Shown: positions 7,006 through 16,298, numbered from the stretch's first letter. The stretch is 21,573 nucleotides of DNA from Bacillota bacterium (GCA_023389295.1 JAEWEO010000059.1:1-21573); one strand, 5' to 3'. Numbers and translations are program-made. The notes: a model not told the origin generated them from the sequence alone.

Positions 7006-9210
7006 ATGTCAAACATTGAATTAACACAGGAACAAGAAAAACAGATTGAAGTACTGATACAGAGAATGACATTGGAGGAAAAGGTGGGTCAGATGCATCA
7101 GCTATCCCCTTCCATTGTGGGTGGTTTTGACGTACCATTTGAAGAGTTGATTGAAATGATGACGGAAGGACGTATTACACAGGATGAGTTTCACACCATT
7201 ATGTCAAAAGCTGAAATGGACTATCATGAGGAGGATGTAAGTTCAGGAAGAGTTGGATCTTTTCTTATGGACAATCCGATGAAAGCCAACGAGCTACAGA
7301 AGCTTGCAGTAGAAAAATCTAGGTTAGGTATTCCCTTAATCTTTGGTTTTGACGTAATACATGGGTTTCATACAGTATTTCCAATTCCACTTGCAGAAGC
7401 ATGCACCTGGAATGAAGAATTGTTTGAGGAATCCGCTAGGATAGCAGCAAGAGAAGCAAGAGCTCATAATATTCATTGGGCATTCGCGCCCATGCTTGAT
7501 ATATCCCGTGATGCAAGATGGGGAAGAATTGCGGAATCGCCGGGAGAAGATCCGTATCTGGCATCCCTCTATGCAAGAGCAAAAGTAAGAGGCTTTCAGG
7601 GGAAGAAATTAGATTCTGGAGATAATGTCGCAGCATGCTTAAAACATTATGTGGCATATGGGGCGGCAGAGAGCGGACAAGATTATAATACAGTATCTAT
7701 GGCGGATTCTATGCTACATAATGGATATCTTCCTCCTTTTAAAGCGGCCGTAGAGGAAGGGGCATTAACAGTTATGGCAGCCTTCAATGACTATAACGGT
7801 GTTCCATGCACAGTCAATGAATATTTGCTTCGTAAGGTACTAAAAGAAGAATATGGCTTTCAGGGCTTTGTTGTAAGTGACGCAAATGCAATAAAGGAAT
7901 GTGTAGCCCATGGAATAGCTTCCGATTTAGCGGATGCTTCTAAAAAAGCAAGTACTGCCGGAATGGATATGGATATGAACACTTATGCATTTCATACGTA
8001 TTTAAAGGACCAGGTTCAAAACAATGAGGTTAAGATGGAAGTACTTAATGATGCCGTAAGAAGAATTCTTCGTGTAAAAATGGCCTTGGGATTATTTGAA
8101 AATCCCTATGTTTCGGAAGAAAATATGAACAAATACGAGGAGCTTCCGAGAGAACATCGTAATACTGCTTTAGAGACAGCTAAGAAATCCATCGTTTTAC
8201 TTAAGAATGAGAACATTCTTCCCTTAAGAAAAGAACAACGAATCGCTTTGATTGGTGAACTGGCTAACCTGCCTATTGAAAATCTTGGTTCATGGGCAAT
8301 TGCAGGGCGCGAAAGAGATTGTGTTAGTATCTATCAAGGATTACAAAATATCGGGGCTCATGTCACCTATCAGAAATGTTGTGGTGTAGATACAGAATTT
8401 CAACAAGAAGAACTAGAACTGGCAGCCTCTAATGCTGATGTCATAGTAGCCGTTGTCGGTGAGCTTACCTCCATGAGTGGAGAAGCTTCTTCAAGAGCTG
8501 ATATCTCCTTATCAAAAGAACAGCAAAAGATGTTACAAGCTGCGTTGTCAACAGGAAAACCGGTAGTTGCAGTATTGATGAATGGAAGACCTTTGGCTAT
8601 TCAATGGGAGAGTGAGAATATCCCTGCTATTCTTGAAACCTGGCAGCTGGGAATAGAGGCAGGAAATGCCCTTGCTGCAGTATTATTTGGCGAATATAAT
8701 CCAAGTGGCAAACTGTGCTGTACCTTCCCAGCAATGGTAGGACAGTGTCCACGTTATTACAATCATCCAAGCACGGGCAGGCCGGGAGGTAAGAGTAAAT
8801 TTTCCTCCAGATATCTGGATGCACCGTTGGAACCGTTATATCCATTTGGATATGGACTCAGTTATACTACCTTTAGCTATCAGAATCTCAAGATTCAAGA
8901 AGCAAAAGAGGAAGTAATTGCTAAGGTGGAGGTTTGTAATACCGGTGATTATGAAGGGGAAGAAACGGTTCAATTATATCTTCGTGACATCACTGCTTCT
9001 CTGGTGAGACCGGTTAAGGAACTCAAAGCATTTCAAAAGATATTTCTTAGTCCAGGAGAAAAGACAGTAGTGGAGCTGTCAGTAGCGAAGAAGGACATGG
9101 GATTTTACAATGATCAAATGGAGTATCTATTAGAAGACGGAGAATTCACTATATTTGTGGGCACTAATTCCAGAGATTGTCTTCAGGGGAATATAGAGAT
9201 TAGATTCTAG
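7006..9210 (+). CDS. bglX: Beta-glucosidase/xylosidase, GH3 (BglX-like)
   Basis: Retaining exo-beta-glycosidase of 734 residues with the full GH3 layout: (beta/alpha)8 barrel about 10-365, second alpha/beta domain about 390-600, and a C-terminal Fn3-like domain about 650-725. The nucleophile is Asp292 in GFVVSDANAI; the acid/base is probably Glu493 in MSGEASSRADI, placed as in BglX. Sugar-binding motifs include GRIAESPGEDPY (173-184), KHYVAYGAAESG (213-224) and YPFGYGLSYTTF (612-623). There is no signal peptide, unlike periplasmic BglX of E. coli, so it should act in the cytoplasm on imported oligosaccharides, releasing terminal glucose or xylose. ATG 7006 follows GGGAG at 6994-6998. It starts a group of three glycosidase genes after the first transporter. 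GH3 specificity cannot be assigned from motifs alone. Confidence 0.93.
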   Translation: MSNIELTQEQEKQIEVLIQRMTLEEKVGQMHQLSPSIVGGFDVPFEELIEMMTEGRITQDEFHTIMSKAEMDYHEEDVSSGRVGSFLMDNPMKANELQKLAVEKSRLGIPLIFGFDVIHGFHTVFPIPLAEACTWNEELFEESARIAAREARAHNIHWAFAPMLDISRDARWGRIAESPGEDPYLASLYARAKVRGFQGKKLDSGDNVAACLKHYVAYGAAESGQDYNTVSMADSMLHNGYLPPFKAAVEEGALTVMAAFNDYNGVPCTVNEYLLRKVLKEEYGFQGFVVSDANAIKECVAHGIASDLADASKKASTAGMDMDMNTYAFHTYLKDQVQNNEVKMEVLNDAVRRILRVKMALGLFENPYVSEENMNKYEELPREHRNTALETAKKSIVLLKNENILPLRKEQRIALIGELANLPIENLGSWAIAGRERDCVSIYQGLQNIGAHVTYQKCCGVDTEFQQEELELAASNADVIVAVVGELTSMSGEASSRADISLSKEQQKMLQAALSTGKPVVAVLMNGRPLAIQWESENIPAILETWQLGIEAGNALAAVLFGEYNPSGKLCCTFPAMVGQCPRYYNHPSTGRPGGKSKFSSRYLDAPLEPLYPFGYGLSYTTFSYQNLKIQEAKEEVIAKVEVCNTGDYEGEETVQLYLRDITASLVRPVKELKAFQKIFLSPGEKTVVELSVAKKDMGFYNDQMEYLLEDGEFTIFVGTNSRDCLQGNIEIRF

Positions 9211-9251
9211 AAGCTAAATTAGAATCTAAAGGCTAAATAAGATTAGATTCT
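9201..9251. repeat. Alternating short inverted repeats between GH3 and the next gene
   Basis: TAGATTCT occurs at 9201-9208 and 9244-9251, with its complement AGAATCTA at 9221-9228 between them, and an imperfect direct repeat AG(A/G)CTAAAT nearby. The central copy can pair with either flank, giving two mutually exclusive hairpins. The first arm lies in the last codons of the GH3 gene. Confidence 0.5.
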
Positions 9252-9293
9252 AAATCTCAAAGTTAGTTCGAAATATCTGAATGGAGGGCAAGA

Positions 9294-11960
9294 ATGAAAC
9301 AAGAATTAATGAAAATAAAAAAGGGTCAAACAGGAAATTACATCCTGCCCTTTCTCTGGATGAAGGGTGAGAGTGAAGAGGTGATTCGAGAAGAAATTGC
9401 TAAGATCGATGAATGTGGTATTAAGGCAATCTGTTTGGAATCCAGACCGCATCCTGATTTTATGGGAGAAAAATGGTGGTCCGATTTAAAGTTTATTATT
9501 GAAGAAGCAAAAAAGAGAGAAATGAGAATATGGATTCTTGATGATGCACATTTTCCCACAGGATATGCCAATGGACTAATAAGAACAAAGTATCCGGAGC
9601 GAAAGAAGAAATATCTAAATTATAATGTGGTAAATCTTTGGGCACCGAAGGGAGAGATTACGATACCCGTCTCCAGAATGGTAAAACCCCTCGTAAGTTT
9701 CTTGGATCTAGATAAGCCAAGAGATCTGGAGGAACAGAAGAATAACAAACTGGTTGCTGTAGTTGCTTATCCCATCAGGGAGGAGAATAAGCTGGATGAA
9801 GAGCAGGTAATTGATCTTACGAAGGAAGTAGAGGGAGATTTTGCACACTATACATTCCCTGAAGATCATTACCGTGTTTATGTCATCTATGAGACCTGTA
9901 CGGATGGCGGTACTTTGGATTACATCAATATGATGGATAAGAAATCTGTAAGCACGCTAATTGAGGCGGTTTATGAACCTCATTATGAACATCTAAAAGA
10001 GGAATTTGGAAAAACCATTGCCGGTTTCTTCTCTGATGAGCCGGAGATAGGTAATATAGGTGGCTTTAAGACTGATGTGCAGATTGGTAATAGTAAGATG
10101 GCACTTCCTTGGAGTGAACAGCTAAGAGATAAATTAATTGATATCTATGGAGGGACCTGGTACAAGTATGCACCCTTTTTATGGACGGAGACTGTACAGA
10201 AAAAGGAATGTTCAAAGATAAGATATCATTTTATGGATGCTGTTAGTAGTCTCTATATGGAGAACTTTAGCAAACAGCTAGGAGAATGGTGTTCTGAGCA
10301 TAAGGTCGAATACATTGGACATGTAGTTGAAGATGATAATCTACATGCGAGACTAGGTAATGGTGCTGCACATTATTTTCGAGCTATGAAAGGTCAACAT
10401 ATGGCTGGAATTGATGTCATCGGAGATCAGGTTACCATTGGTGGCGCTGGTTTACTCCGAACCGGAGTCTTTGAACGCGATGGTGAGTTTATGCATTATG
10501 CAATTGGTAAGCTTGGGGCTTCCAGTGGTCATTTGGATCCTATGAAAAAGGGACGTACCATGTGTGAGCTTTTTGGAGCCTCGGGATGGAAAACCGGTGT
10601 CAGGGATATGAAATGGATCCTTGATCATATGCTGGTGAGAGGTGTTAATACCTTAGTACCCCACGCTTTCTCAATGGCCGAATATCCGGACACTGACTGT
10701 CCTCCTCATTTTTATGCCAGAGGAAATCAACCGCAATTTAGGCAGTTTTGTAATCTTATGAAATATGCGAATCGTATGTGTGAAATCTTAAATGGAGGTA
10801 AGCATATTGCACCTGTCGCAGTATTATATCATGCGGAGTCCGAATGGAGCGGTGAATGTATGCTCATTCAAAAACCGGCGAAGGAGTTATTACAGCATCA
10901 GATTGATTTTGATTTTGTGTCAGTAGATATGCTTGGTAATCTGTCGGAATATGAGGGTTATGTAGAGAATGAAAGCTTAGTTATTAACGAGCAAGAATTC
11001 GGCTGTCTGATCATACCATATACGAAGCATCTAACGTACCGGGTTTATCAATTCATTGAAAATAATCCGAGTATACCGGTTCTATTTATTGATGAATTAC
11101 CAAGTAGTGTTGTAGATGGGGAGGTTTCTACCACTTCTCTATCAAAGGCTTTAGAAAAATGTAAGGTCATCGCCCTTAGCAATCTAGGAAACCAAATAAG
11201 AAATATGGGCTTTTCAAAAGTAGAATTATCCTCCAAGTTTTCGGACCTTGCTTTCTATCATTACAGGAAGGAACAAGATATCTTCATGTTCCATAATGAA
11301 TCAGGTTTTGAAACATTCTGTACTGCAATTTCTTTACCAATCAAACATGGTGCAGTTTACTATGATGGAATGAAGAACGAATTTTATAGAATGAAGGTGG
11401 AAGAAAAAGAGAATAAAAAATGGGTTAACCTTGAACTTGCACCCTATGGTTCCTGTATTATTTTTGATGTCTTGGAGGAGGATCTACCGGAGTATGTAGG
11501 ACTTAGTGATCAACTGAAAAAGACAGAAGAGAGTTTAGATCTTTCATTTGGTTGGAACTACAAGGTTGCAAATGCAAAAGAATATCCTAACTTTGGCACC
11601 AAATCCTATATGGAAGAGCTAAAACCTATCTCTAAGCTACTACCAAAATTCTCAGGTCACATCTGCTATGAGAAAGAGCTTGAGCTTTCTGAGGTAAAGG
11701 AGCATATGTATCTTGAGTTTACTAATGTTTTTGAGATATTAGAGCTTTGGATCAATGATAGGTTTGTAGGTGTGCTGCAAAATCCACCCTATGTATTTGA
11801 TGTTGGTGAGTACATGAAAGTTGGGGTAAATGAGATAAAAGTAGTAGTAACCACAACTGCTGACAGGGACCAGTTAAATTATCCGGATCCCTTTATCGTA
11901 TTAAGTTATGATTATATAGAATCAAGTGGAATGTATGGACCTATCGTACTTCATTACTAA
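9294..11960 (+). CDS. Putative glycoside hydrolase, GH106-like, cytosolic
   Basis: Large 888-residue protein with no signal peptide or membrane segment. I place it tentatively near GH106 (alpha-L-rhamnosidase type). The N-terminal half looks like a TIM barrel whose strands end in acidic/aromatic motifs: ICLESRPHPDFMGEKWW (about 46-62), WILDDAHFPTGYANG (80-94), GFFSDEPEIGN (244-254), EYIGHVVEDDN (339-349) and CELFGASGW (424-432), followed by RGVNTLVPHAF (449-459). Glu249, Glu251, Glu345 and Glu425 are candidate catalytic or metal-binding residues. The last 120 residues form a jelly-roll-like sugar-binding domain (ELWINDRFVGVLQNPPYVFDV then VGVNEIKVVV), ending in a GMYGPIVL motif like those closing GH2/GH106 proteins. 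It lies between GH3 and GH35 genes, which supports a role in breaking down the same imported glycan. ATG 9294 follows GGAGGG. The family placement is by remembered pattern, and a divergent or unclassified family is quite possible. Confidence 0.6.
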   Translation: MKQELMKIKKGQTGNYILPFLWMKGESEEVIREEIAKIDECGIKAICLESRPHPDFMGEKWWSDLKFIIEEAKKREMRIWILDDAHFPTGYANGLIRTKYPERKKKYLNYNVVNLWAPKGEITIPVSRMVKPLVSFLDLDKPRDLEEQKNNKLVAVVAYPIREENKLDEEQVIDLTKEVEGDFAHYTFPEDHYRVYVIYETCTDGGTLDYINMMDKKSVSTLIEAVYEPHYEHLKEEFGKTIAGFFSDEPEIGNIGGFKTDVQIGNSKMALPWSEQLRDKLIDIYGGTWYKYAPFLWTETVQKKECSKIRYHFMDAVSSLYMENFSKQLGEWCSEHKVEYIGHVVEDDNLHARLGNGAAHYFRAMKGQHMAGIDVIGDQVTIGGAGLLRTGVFERDGEFMHYAIGKLGASSGHLDPMKKGRTMCELFGASGWKTGVRDMKWILDHMLVRGVNTLVPHAFSMAEYPDTDCPPHFYARGNQPQFRQFCNLMKYANRMCEILNGGKHIAPVAVLYHAESEWSGECMLIQKPAKELLQHQIDFDFVSVDMLGNLSEYEGYVENESLVINEQEFGCLIIPYTKHLTYRVYQFIENNPSIPVLFIDELPSSVVDGEVSTTSLSKALEKCKVIALSNLGNQIRNMGFSKVELSSKFSDLAFYHYRKEQDIFMFHNESGFETFCTAISLPIKHGAVYYDGMKNEFYRMKVEEKENKKWVNLELAPYGSCIIFDVLEEDLPEYVGLSDQLKKTEESLDLSFGWNYKVANAKEYPNFGTKSYMEELKPISKLLPKFSGHICYEKELELSEVKEHMYLEFTNVFEILELWINDRFVGVLQNPPYVFDVGEYMKVGVNEIKVVVTTTADRDQLNYPDPFIVLSYDYIESSGMYGPIVLHY

Positions 11961-12003
11961 TAGTACAATTAGATAAGCCAGTAAAGTAATGTAACGAACA
12001 ATG

Positions 12004-12036
12004 GACTAGTCTTTGATAAGACTTATAAGACTGGTC
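12004..12036 (+). promoter_or_regulatory. Intercistronic hairpin with two alternative pairings
   Basis: GACTAGTCTT (12004-12013) pairs with AAGACTGGTC (12027-12036) over 10 bp, one G-U. An inner copy AAGACT (12018-12023) can instead pair with AGTCTT (12008-12013) around a 4-base loop. No T-tract follows. It lies 37 bases before the GH35 start and may influence message stability or translation. Confidence 0.45.
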
Positions 12037-12063
12037 ATAATATAAGAGAATGCAATGAGAAAT

Positions 12064-12068
12064 GGAGG
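12064..12068 (+). promoter_or_regulatory. Ribosome binding site that sets the GH35 start
   Basis: GGAGG lies 4 bases before ATG 12073. The in-frame ATG at 12055 lies upstream of this site and has no site of its own. Confidence 0.7.
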
Positions 12069-12072
12069 AAAC

Positions 12073-13596
12073 ATGCTACCGTTTATTAAAAATAATACCT
12101 TTTATTTAAATAACGAGCCCTTTATTATGCTTGCGGGAGAAATACATAATTCATCAAGTTCAAGCTTAGAGTACATGGAGAATAACGTTTGGCCAAATCT
12201 TCGTGGATTGAATATGAATACGGTACTGGTTCCGGTTGCTTGGGAGAGTATAGAGAAAGAAAGCGGAGTGTTTAATTTTTCTCTTGTTCAAGGACTTATT
12301 GAGCAAGCGAGAGCTGAAAAGATGCGTCTGGTTATTCTTTGGTTCGGTCTATGGAAAAATGCAGAATCCTTCTATGTGCCCGGTTGGATGAAAAAAGATA
12401 CAACTACATATTTTCGCGCAAAAAATAGGAACGGAGAGCCCCTTAATACGATCTCACCTTTTTGTCAGATGGCAATAGAAAGGGATAAGGCTGCTTTTAC
12501 AAAGCTGGTAGAATTCATAAAAAAGGTGGATGAAAAAGAACATACTGTTCTAATGATACAAGTCGAGAATGAGATAGGACTATTGAAAACAGTACGAGAT
12601 TATTGTGATGCGGCACAAGAATTGTATTACCGATCAGTACCGGATGAGGTTGCAGCTTTATATCAAGTGAAAGGTACCTGGGAGGAATGCTTTGGCAAAG
12701 AGGCAGGCGAACATTTTATGAGCTATGCTTTTGCTACAGCAGTAGAACAAATTGCGAGTGCAGGCAAGAAAATATACGATATTCCCTATTATGCGAATGC
12801 TTGGCTGGAACAATGGCCTTGGGATGTAGGAACCTATCCTAGCGGCGGTCCGATCATAAAGATGAAAAAAATGTGGAAAGCCATGGCGCCCTCGTTGGCT
12901 TGCCTGGCACCGGACATTTATGTACCATATGTGGCGGATGTAGCAGATGAATATGCACAAGAGGACAATGCACTCTTCATTCCGGAGGTAAGAAAGGATG
13001 CTATGGCCTCAACCTACGCACTCTATTGTATCTTGGAAAAACATGCAATTTGCTATTCTCCTTTTGGTATTGAAGATATTAATGCTGATCCGAGTTCCTT
13101 ACATAAGCCACCACTCTCGTTAATGCAGGAATTAAATATAGATCCAAGTGCCTTTGAATTGGATGGGTCAGCCGAGCAAATTAGACTAGTATATGAATTT
13201 ATAGAAAACCTAAAGCCCTTATATTATCAATATCGAAATACAGGACGTATGAAGAACTTTATAAAAAGAAATGAGTGGAATTACGGAGAGATCCTTGAGT
13301 TTCAAAATTTCCGTTTTAAAATGAGTTTTCAAGCGAATGAGACTGCGAAACCAATCGCGGGTGGTGGAATCATTGAACTAACTGACCACACATTTCTGAT
13401 TTATGGAATGCGCTCAAAAATAGAGATTATGTCGCATTTGTCAGAAGATAAAAAAGTGGGGATGATAGAATTAGCTGAAGTTAAGGTAGAACATGGCAAG
13501 CTTCAAAAGCTAAGAGTTTTAAATGGGGATGAGCAGATGTTTATCTCCTTAGGTAATAAATTATCTTGCTTATTCGTTGAGGTATATAAGTATTAA
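12073..13596 (+). CDS. Beta-galactosidase, GH35 type with DUF5597-like C-terminus
   Basis: Retaining glycosidase of 507 residues from the chosen ATG, of the bacterial GH35 group that carries a DUF5597-like C-terminal domain; a characterised member of that group, Cellvibrio Bgl35A, removes galactose from xyloglucan. The barrel opens with PFIMLAGEIHNSS (about 16-28) and NTVLVPVAWESIEKESGVF (49-67). The acid/base is Glu167 in IQVENEIG and the nucleophile probably Glu305 in LFIPEVR; LAPDIYVPYV (278-287) is the strand before it. A C-terminal beta domain from about 385 matches the DUF5597 position. No signal peptide is present, so it should act in the cytoplasm. It is the last gene of the enzyme cluster and ends before a shared terminator facing the AraC-GH39 gene. 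The galactosidase call rests on family, not on substrate-specific residues. Confidence 0.85.
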   Translation: MLPFIKNNTFYLNNEPFIMLAGEIHNSSSSSLEYMENNVWPNLRGLNMNTVLVPVAWESIEKESGVFNFSLVQGLIEQARAEKMRLVILWFGLWKNAESFYVPGWMKKDTTTYFRAKNRNGEPLNTISPFCQMAIERDKAAFTKLVEFIKKVDEKEHTVLMIQVENEIGLLKTVRDYCDAAQELYYRSVPDEVAALYQVKGTWEECFGKEAGEHFMSYAFATAVEQIASAGKKIYDIPYYANAWLEQWPWDVGTYPSGGPIIKMKKMWKAMAPSLACLAPDIYVPYVADVADEYAQEDNALFIPEVRKDAMASTYALYCILEKHAICYSPFGIEDINADPSSLHKPPLSLMQELNIDPSAFELDGSAEQIRLVYEFIENLKPLYYQYRNTGRMKNFIKRNEWNYGEILEFQNFRFKMSFQANETAKPIAGGGIIELTDHTFLIYGMRSKIEIMSHLSEDKKVGMIELAEVKVEHGKLQKLRVLNGDEQMFISLGNKLSCLFVEVYKY

Positions 13597-13683
13597 CGGT
13601 AGGAGATACGCTACTCGATTTTCTACGTACGTGTTTACTTGTATGTAAACTTGATAATGTTTACTGTGTTTTTGAGCAAATAG

Positions 13684-13740
13684 AAAGATCACCTTTTATA
13701 ATTGAGCGGTATTATCGCATGATTATAAAAGGTGATTTTT
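13684..13740. terminator. Bidirectional terminator between convergent genes
   Basis: A 19-bp inverted repeat (13684-13702 with 13722-13740, one G-U) is capped by an inner GCG/CGC stem (13706-13708 with 13716-13718) around a 7-base loop. The right arm ends in five T and the left arm is A-rich, so it suits both the GH35 gene from the left and the minus-strand regulator from the right. Confidence 0.85.
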
Positions 13741-13762
13741 GTTAACATAAAACAATCGCTTA

Positions 13763-16189
13763 CTACAATTCCAGAGATACTTCAATAAATACGACTTCAT
13801 GAGGTGCTAACTGTAGGTTGAATTCTAACATACCCTCATTACAGATCATATGCTGGTAATTTCTCTTAGGCTGTACAATGTTTTTAAAATAGTCAAATTC
13901 CCTTCTGGCAACATCCTCCCAAAAACCGATATGTCCCCATTCATCCAGTATGCTACCATGATTTTTACTGATGCGATATGTAATTACCTGATAGGTTCCA
14001 TTAACCATATTGCCTAGTTGCAGGGAGATTTTCTGGGTTTTTGGTTCGTTATAGATGGAATAGGCATCCTTAATGGAGAGCTCTTTGTGGATATTCAAGC
14101 AGTGATAATCACTAATATGAATGTAATTACAAAGAGTAATGTAATAAATTTCACGGCGTCCCTTAGTAATCATATAATTGGAACCACGGTCAATCAAATA
14201 ATTACCATTATGATTGATGGTCTCTAGTGCCATCCAACCCGGTTTTTTAATACCATATTGATTCATAATGCCATTGTGCCCGCTTAAAAACCTTGTGCTT
14301 TCCGTTGAATGATAGGCAGTATCCGAAAGCTGATAATAGCCCAATAAATCTACCTCACCGAGTAGGTCAATGGTGTTTTTCGTAAAGTAAGTGGCTTGAA
14401 AGCATGTATCACTTATATAGCTGTGTGTACGGACATCCGGTCCAAGTGCATTGATAAATAATTTCGGAGACAGATTTTTATAGTGTGACATGATCTTTTT
14501 ATAAGCGATTACCTTATGTTTTGCATAACTGACATCTGTAGTAAAGACAAAGGCGGTTTTTTCCGTTGGGGATAGGTTATTCTTTTCCGTCAGTTCATAG
14601 GGAAAAATACTTAGGGATACAAAGTCCGGATTGAATTTTCTCTCATTAAACAAGGATAGAATTTGTTCAAAACGCTTAGCGGGGAGTGCTACATGATAGC
14701 TAATACCGCCTACCAACGCTTCCGGCAGATATTTCTTAATCAGATGGTAGGTGAGGTAAAACCGTTCCACAAATTCCTTAACATCTTCACTCTGATTTCT
14801 AACAATATTTTGGAAGAATCCAATCTCAAAGACCCATTTTTCAACCTCTTCAATACCGAAGGTATTAGCACTATGTACGATTAGTGCATTAACCATATCA
14901 AGATATTCCTGTATATCAATGGAGACGATGTTTTGCTCCTTCGCCTCCAAAACATCATAGGGAATGGATAGATCAAGATAAGGGGTTAAGTTTAAAAGTT
15001 GAAGGATATCAATTGCGCGGTCAAAGGAAATAAAGCTGTATTTTTCGGTTTCCGAATCCTTTGGAAGGAATAAATCATTCATAATAAATTCAATTCGTCC
15101 ATACTGGAAGCCAATATCATTTTGTACCAAGGCAATCTGTTTGTTCAGGTCACGCTTTGCAATATGTAAAGTGGAGCCCAGGTTTATCATGGAATTCCAG
15201 ATGGGCTTAATTTCTTTAAAGGAGTGAACATCCTTGATATAGATATTCCTTTGATTTGGAAATTCAAATTTTGGTAGTACTTCCGAATTCGTTTGAATAT
15301 ATTCCTGGAGTAATAGCTTATGTTCATCATAATCCATCTCAACCATAGTACTATCATTATGAATTAGGATCTCATCGGTTTTTGCCTTATTGGTTGCCCT
15401 GTATTTACTGGGAGTGACGTTATATTCTTCTTTGAACAGTTTATTAAAGGCATTGATACTGGCAAAGCCATTCTTATTGGCGATTGAAGTGATGGAATCA
15501 TCGGTATAAATTAAATCTTCTACTGCATGCGTTAAGCGTACATGATTAAGATAGTAATTAAAATTATGCGAAAAATTGCTTTTAAAGAACTTCGACAAAT
15601 ATGGAATAGTCAAATGAACATGATTGGCAAGCTCAGAAAGAGTAATGTCCGAAGTATAATTCTGATTTATGTAAGAGGTAATCTTATTAAGACGATCACT
15701 ATATTTTGAGTTGGCATGAGGATGCTGTGCTATTGCAGACTTCTCAAAATGATAACAGTTCAAATAATAAATCAGCTGGTAAGCAAGGGAATATAAACTC
15801 AAATGACTAAAATCTTCATTTTTAAAATAGGTGGAGGCAATCTGGGATAGTAGATTTTGCAAGGGTGTATAATCCCGGTCTTTATCAAGGGAGGAATTAC
15901 ACTGATAATTCCCCTCTTGTGTGGGAGCACTTTTAACAAAGAATTCCCTTTCGATCTCTACGGATAAAAGCCTAGTATTCCCCCTACCGGAAAGAGTGTA
16001 ATTTTCCATGGGTTGAAGTAGTATGATATCCTTGGCATCCAAATAATTCGTTTCTTTGCTGGACTGGATCCGAATGGAGCCGTTCAGTAGTAATAATAGA
16101 TTATAATCTTTTAACATTTTGTGAGAGGAACCTTCCAAAGATAAGATTGATATCTTCTTAAAGGGTGAATTTTCAATCGATTTTTGCAT
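13763..16189 (-). CDS. AraC regulator fused to a GH39-like domain with lost catalytic residues
   Basis: Cytosolic 808-residue protein with three parts. About 1-100 is a cupin-like N-terminal domain (LLLLLNGSIRI, then DAKDIILLQP). About 163-265 is an AraC double helix-turn-helix, with LSELANHVHLTIPYLSKFFK and SIANKNGFASINAFNKLFKEE. From about 310 to the end it resembles a GH39 beta-xylosidase barrel plus beta-sandwich. In active GH39 enzymes the acid/base lies in a WxFEVWNEPN motif; here the matching segment is WVFEIGFFQN (452-461), with Phe459 in place of Glu. The nucleophile normally sits in a TEW motif before a DTxFQA segment; here it is NAL (580-582) before DTCFQA (594-599), Ala581 replacing Glu. 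The domain should therefore bind rather than cleave sugar. The gene is divergent from the second transporter operon, its likely target, and faces the glycosidase genes. AraC-GH39 fusions are known in Firmicutes. The minus-strand ATG is preceded by AAAAAGGA. Confidence 0.85.
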   Translation of the reverse strand: MQKSIENSPFKKISILSLEGSSHKMLKDYNLLLLLNGSIRIQSSKETNYLDAKDIILLQPMENYTLSGRGNTRLLSVEIEREFFVKSAPTQEGNYQCNSSLDKDRDYTPLQNLLSQIASTYFKNEDFSHLSLYSLAYQLIYYLNCYHFEKSAIAQHPHANSKYSDRLNKITSYINQNYTSDITLSELANHVHLTIPYLSKFFKSNFSHNFNYYLNHVRLTHAVEDLIYTDDSITSIANKNGFASINAFNKLFKEEYNVTPSKYRATNKAKTDEILIHNDSTMVEMDYDEHKLLLQEYIQTNSEVLPKFEFPNQRNIYIKDVHSFKEIKPIWNSMINLGSTLHIAKRDLNKQIALVQNDIGFQYGRIEFIMNDLFLPKDSETEKYSFISFDRAIDILQLLNLTPYLDLSIPYDVLEAKEQNIVSIDIQEYLDMVNALIVHSANTFGIEEVEKWVFEIGFFQNIVRNQSEDVKEFVERFYLTYHLIKKYLPEALVGGISYHVALPAKRFEQILSLFNERKFNPDFVSLSIFPYELTEKNNLSPTEKTAFVFTTDVSYAKHKVIAYKKIMSHYKNLSPKLFINALGPDVRTHSYISDTCFQATYFTKNTIDLLGEVDLLGYYQLSDTAYHSTESTRFLSGHNGIMNQYGIKKPGWMALETINHNGNYLIDRGSNYMITKGRREIYYITLCNYIHISDYHCLNIHKELSIKDAYSIYNEPKTQKISLQLGNMVNGTYQVITYRISKNHGSILDEWGHIGFWEDVARREFDYFKNIVQPKRNYQHMICNEGMLEFNLQLAPHEVVFIEVSLEL

Positions 16190-16298
16190 TTGTGCACATC
16201 CTTTTTCGTGATTTTTAGTATTTGTTTGGATGATTTATTTAAAATAACACATTAGAGAAAACACAATATCAACAAAATTAGATATAAATATTAAATAA

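Noticed and set aside
12055..12072. ATG at 12055 as GH35 start
   Set aside because: The GGAGG at 12064-12068 lies downstream of it and correctly spaced for ATG 12073. The extra six residues encode the ribosome binding site.
12658..12960. Minus-strand reading frame inside the GH35 gene, and similar antisense frames within other genes
   Set aside because: They lie fully opposite well-supported coding sequence, lack ribosome binding sites and show no recognisable protein features.
13633..13664. Three GTTTAC/GTAAAC units as a CRISPR-like or operator repeat
   Set aside because: The units are only 6 bases, unevenly spaced, without spacers, and lie just before a terminator.
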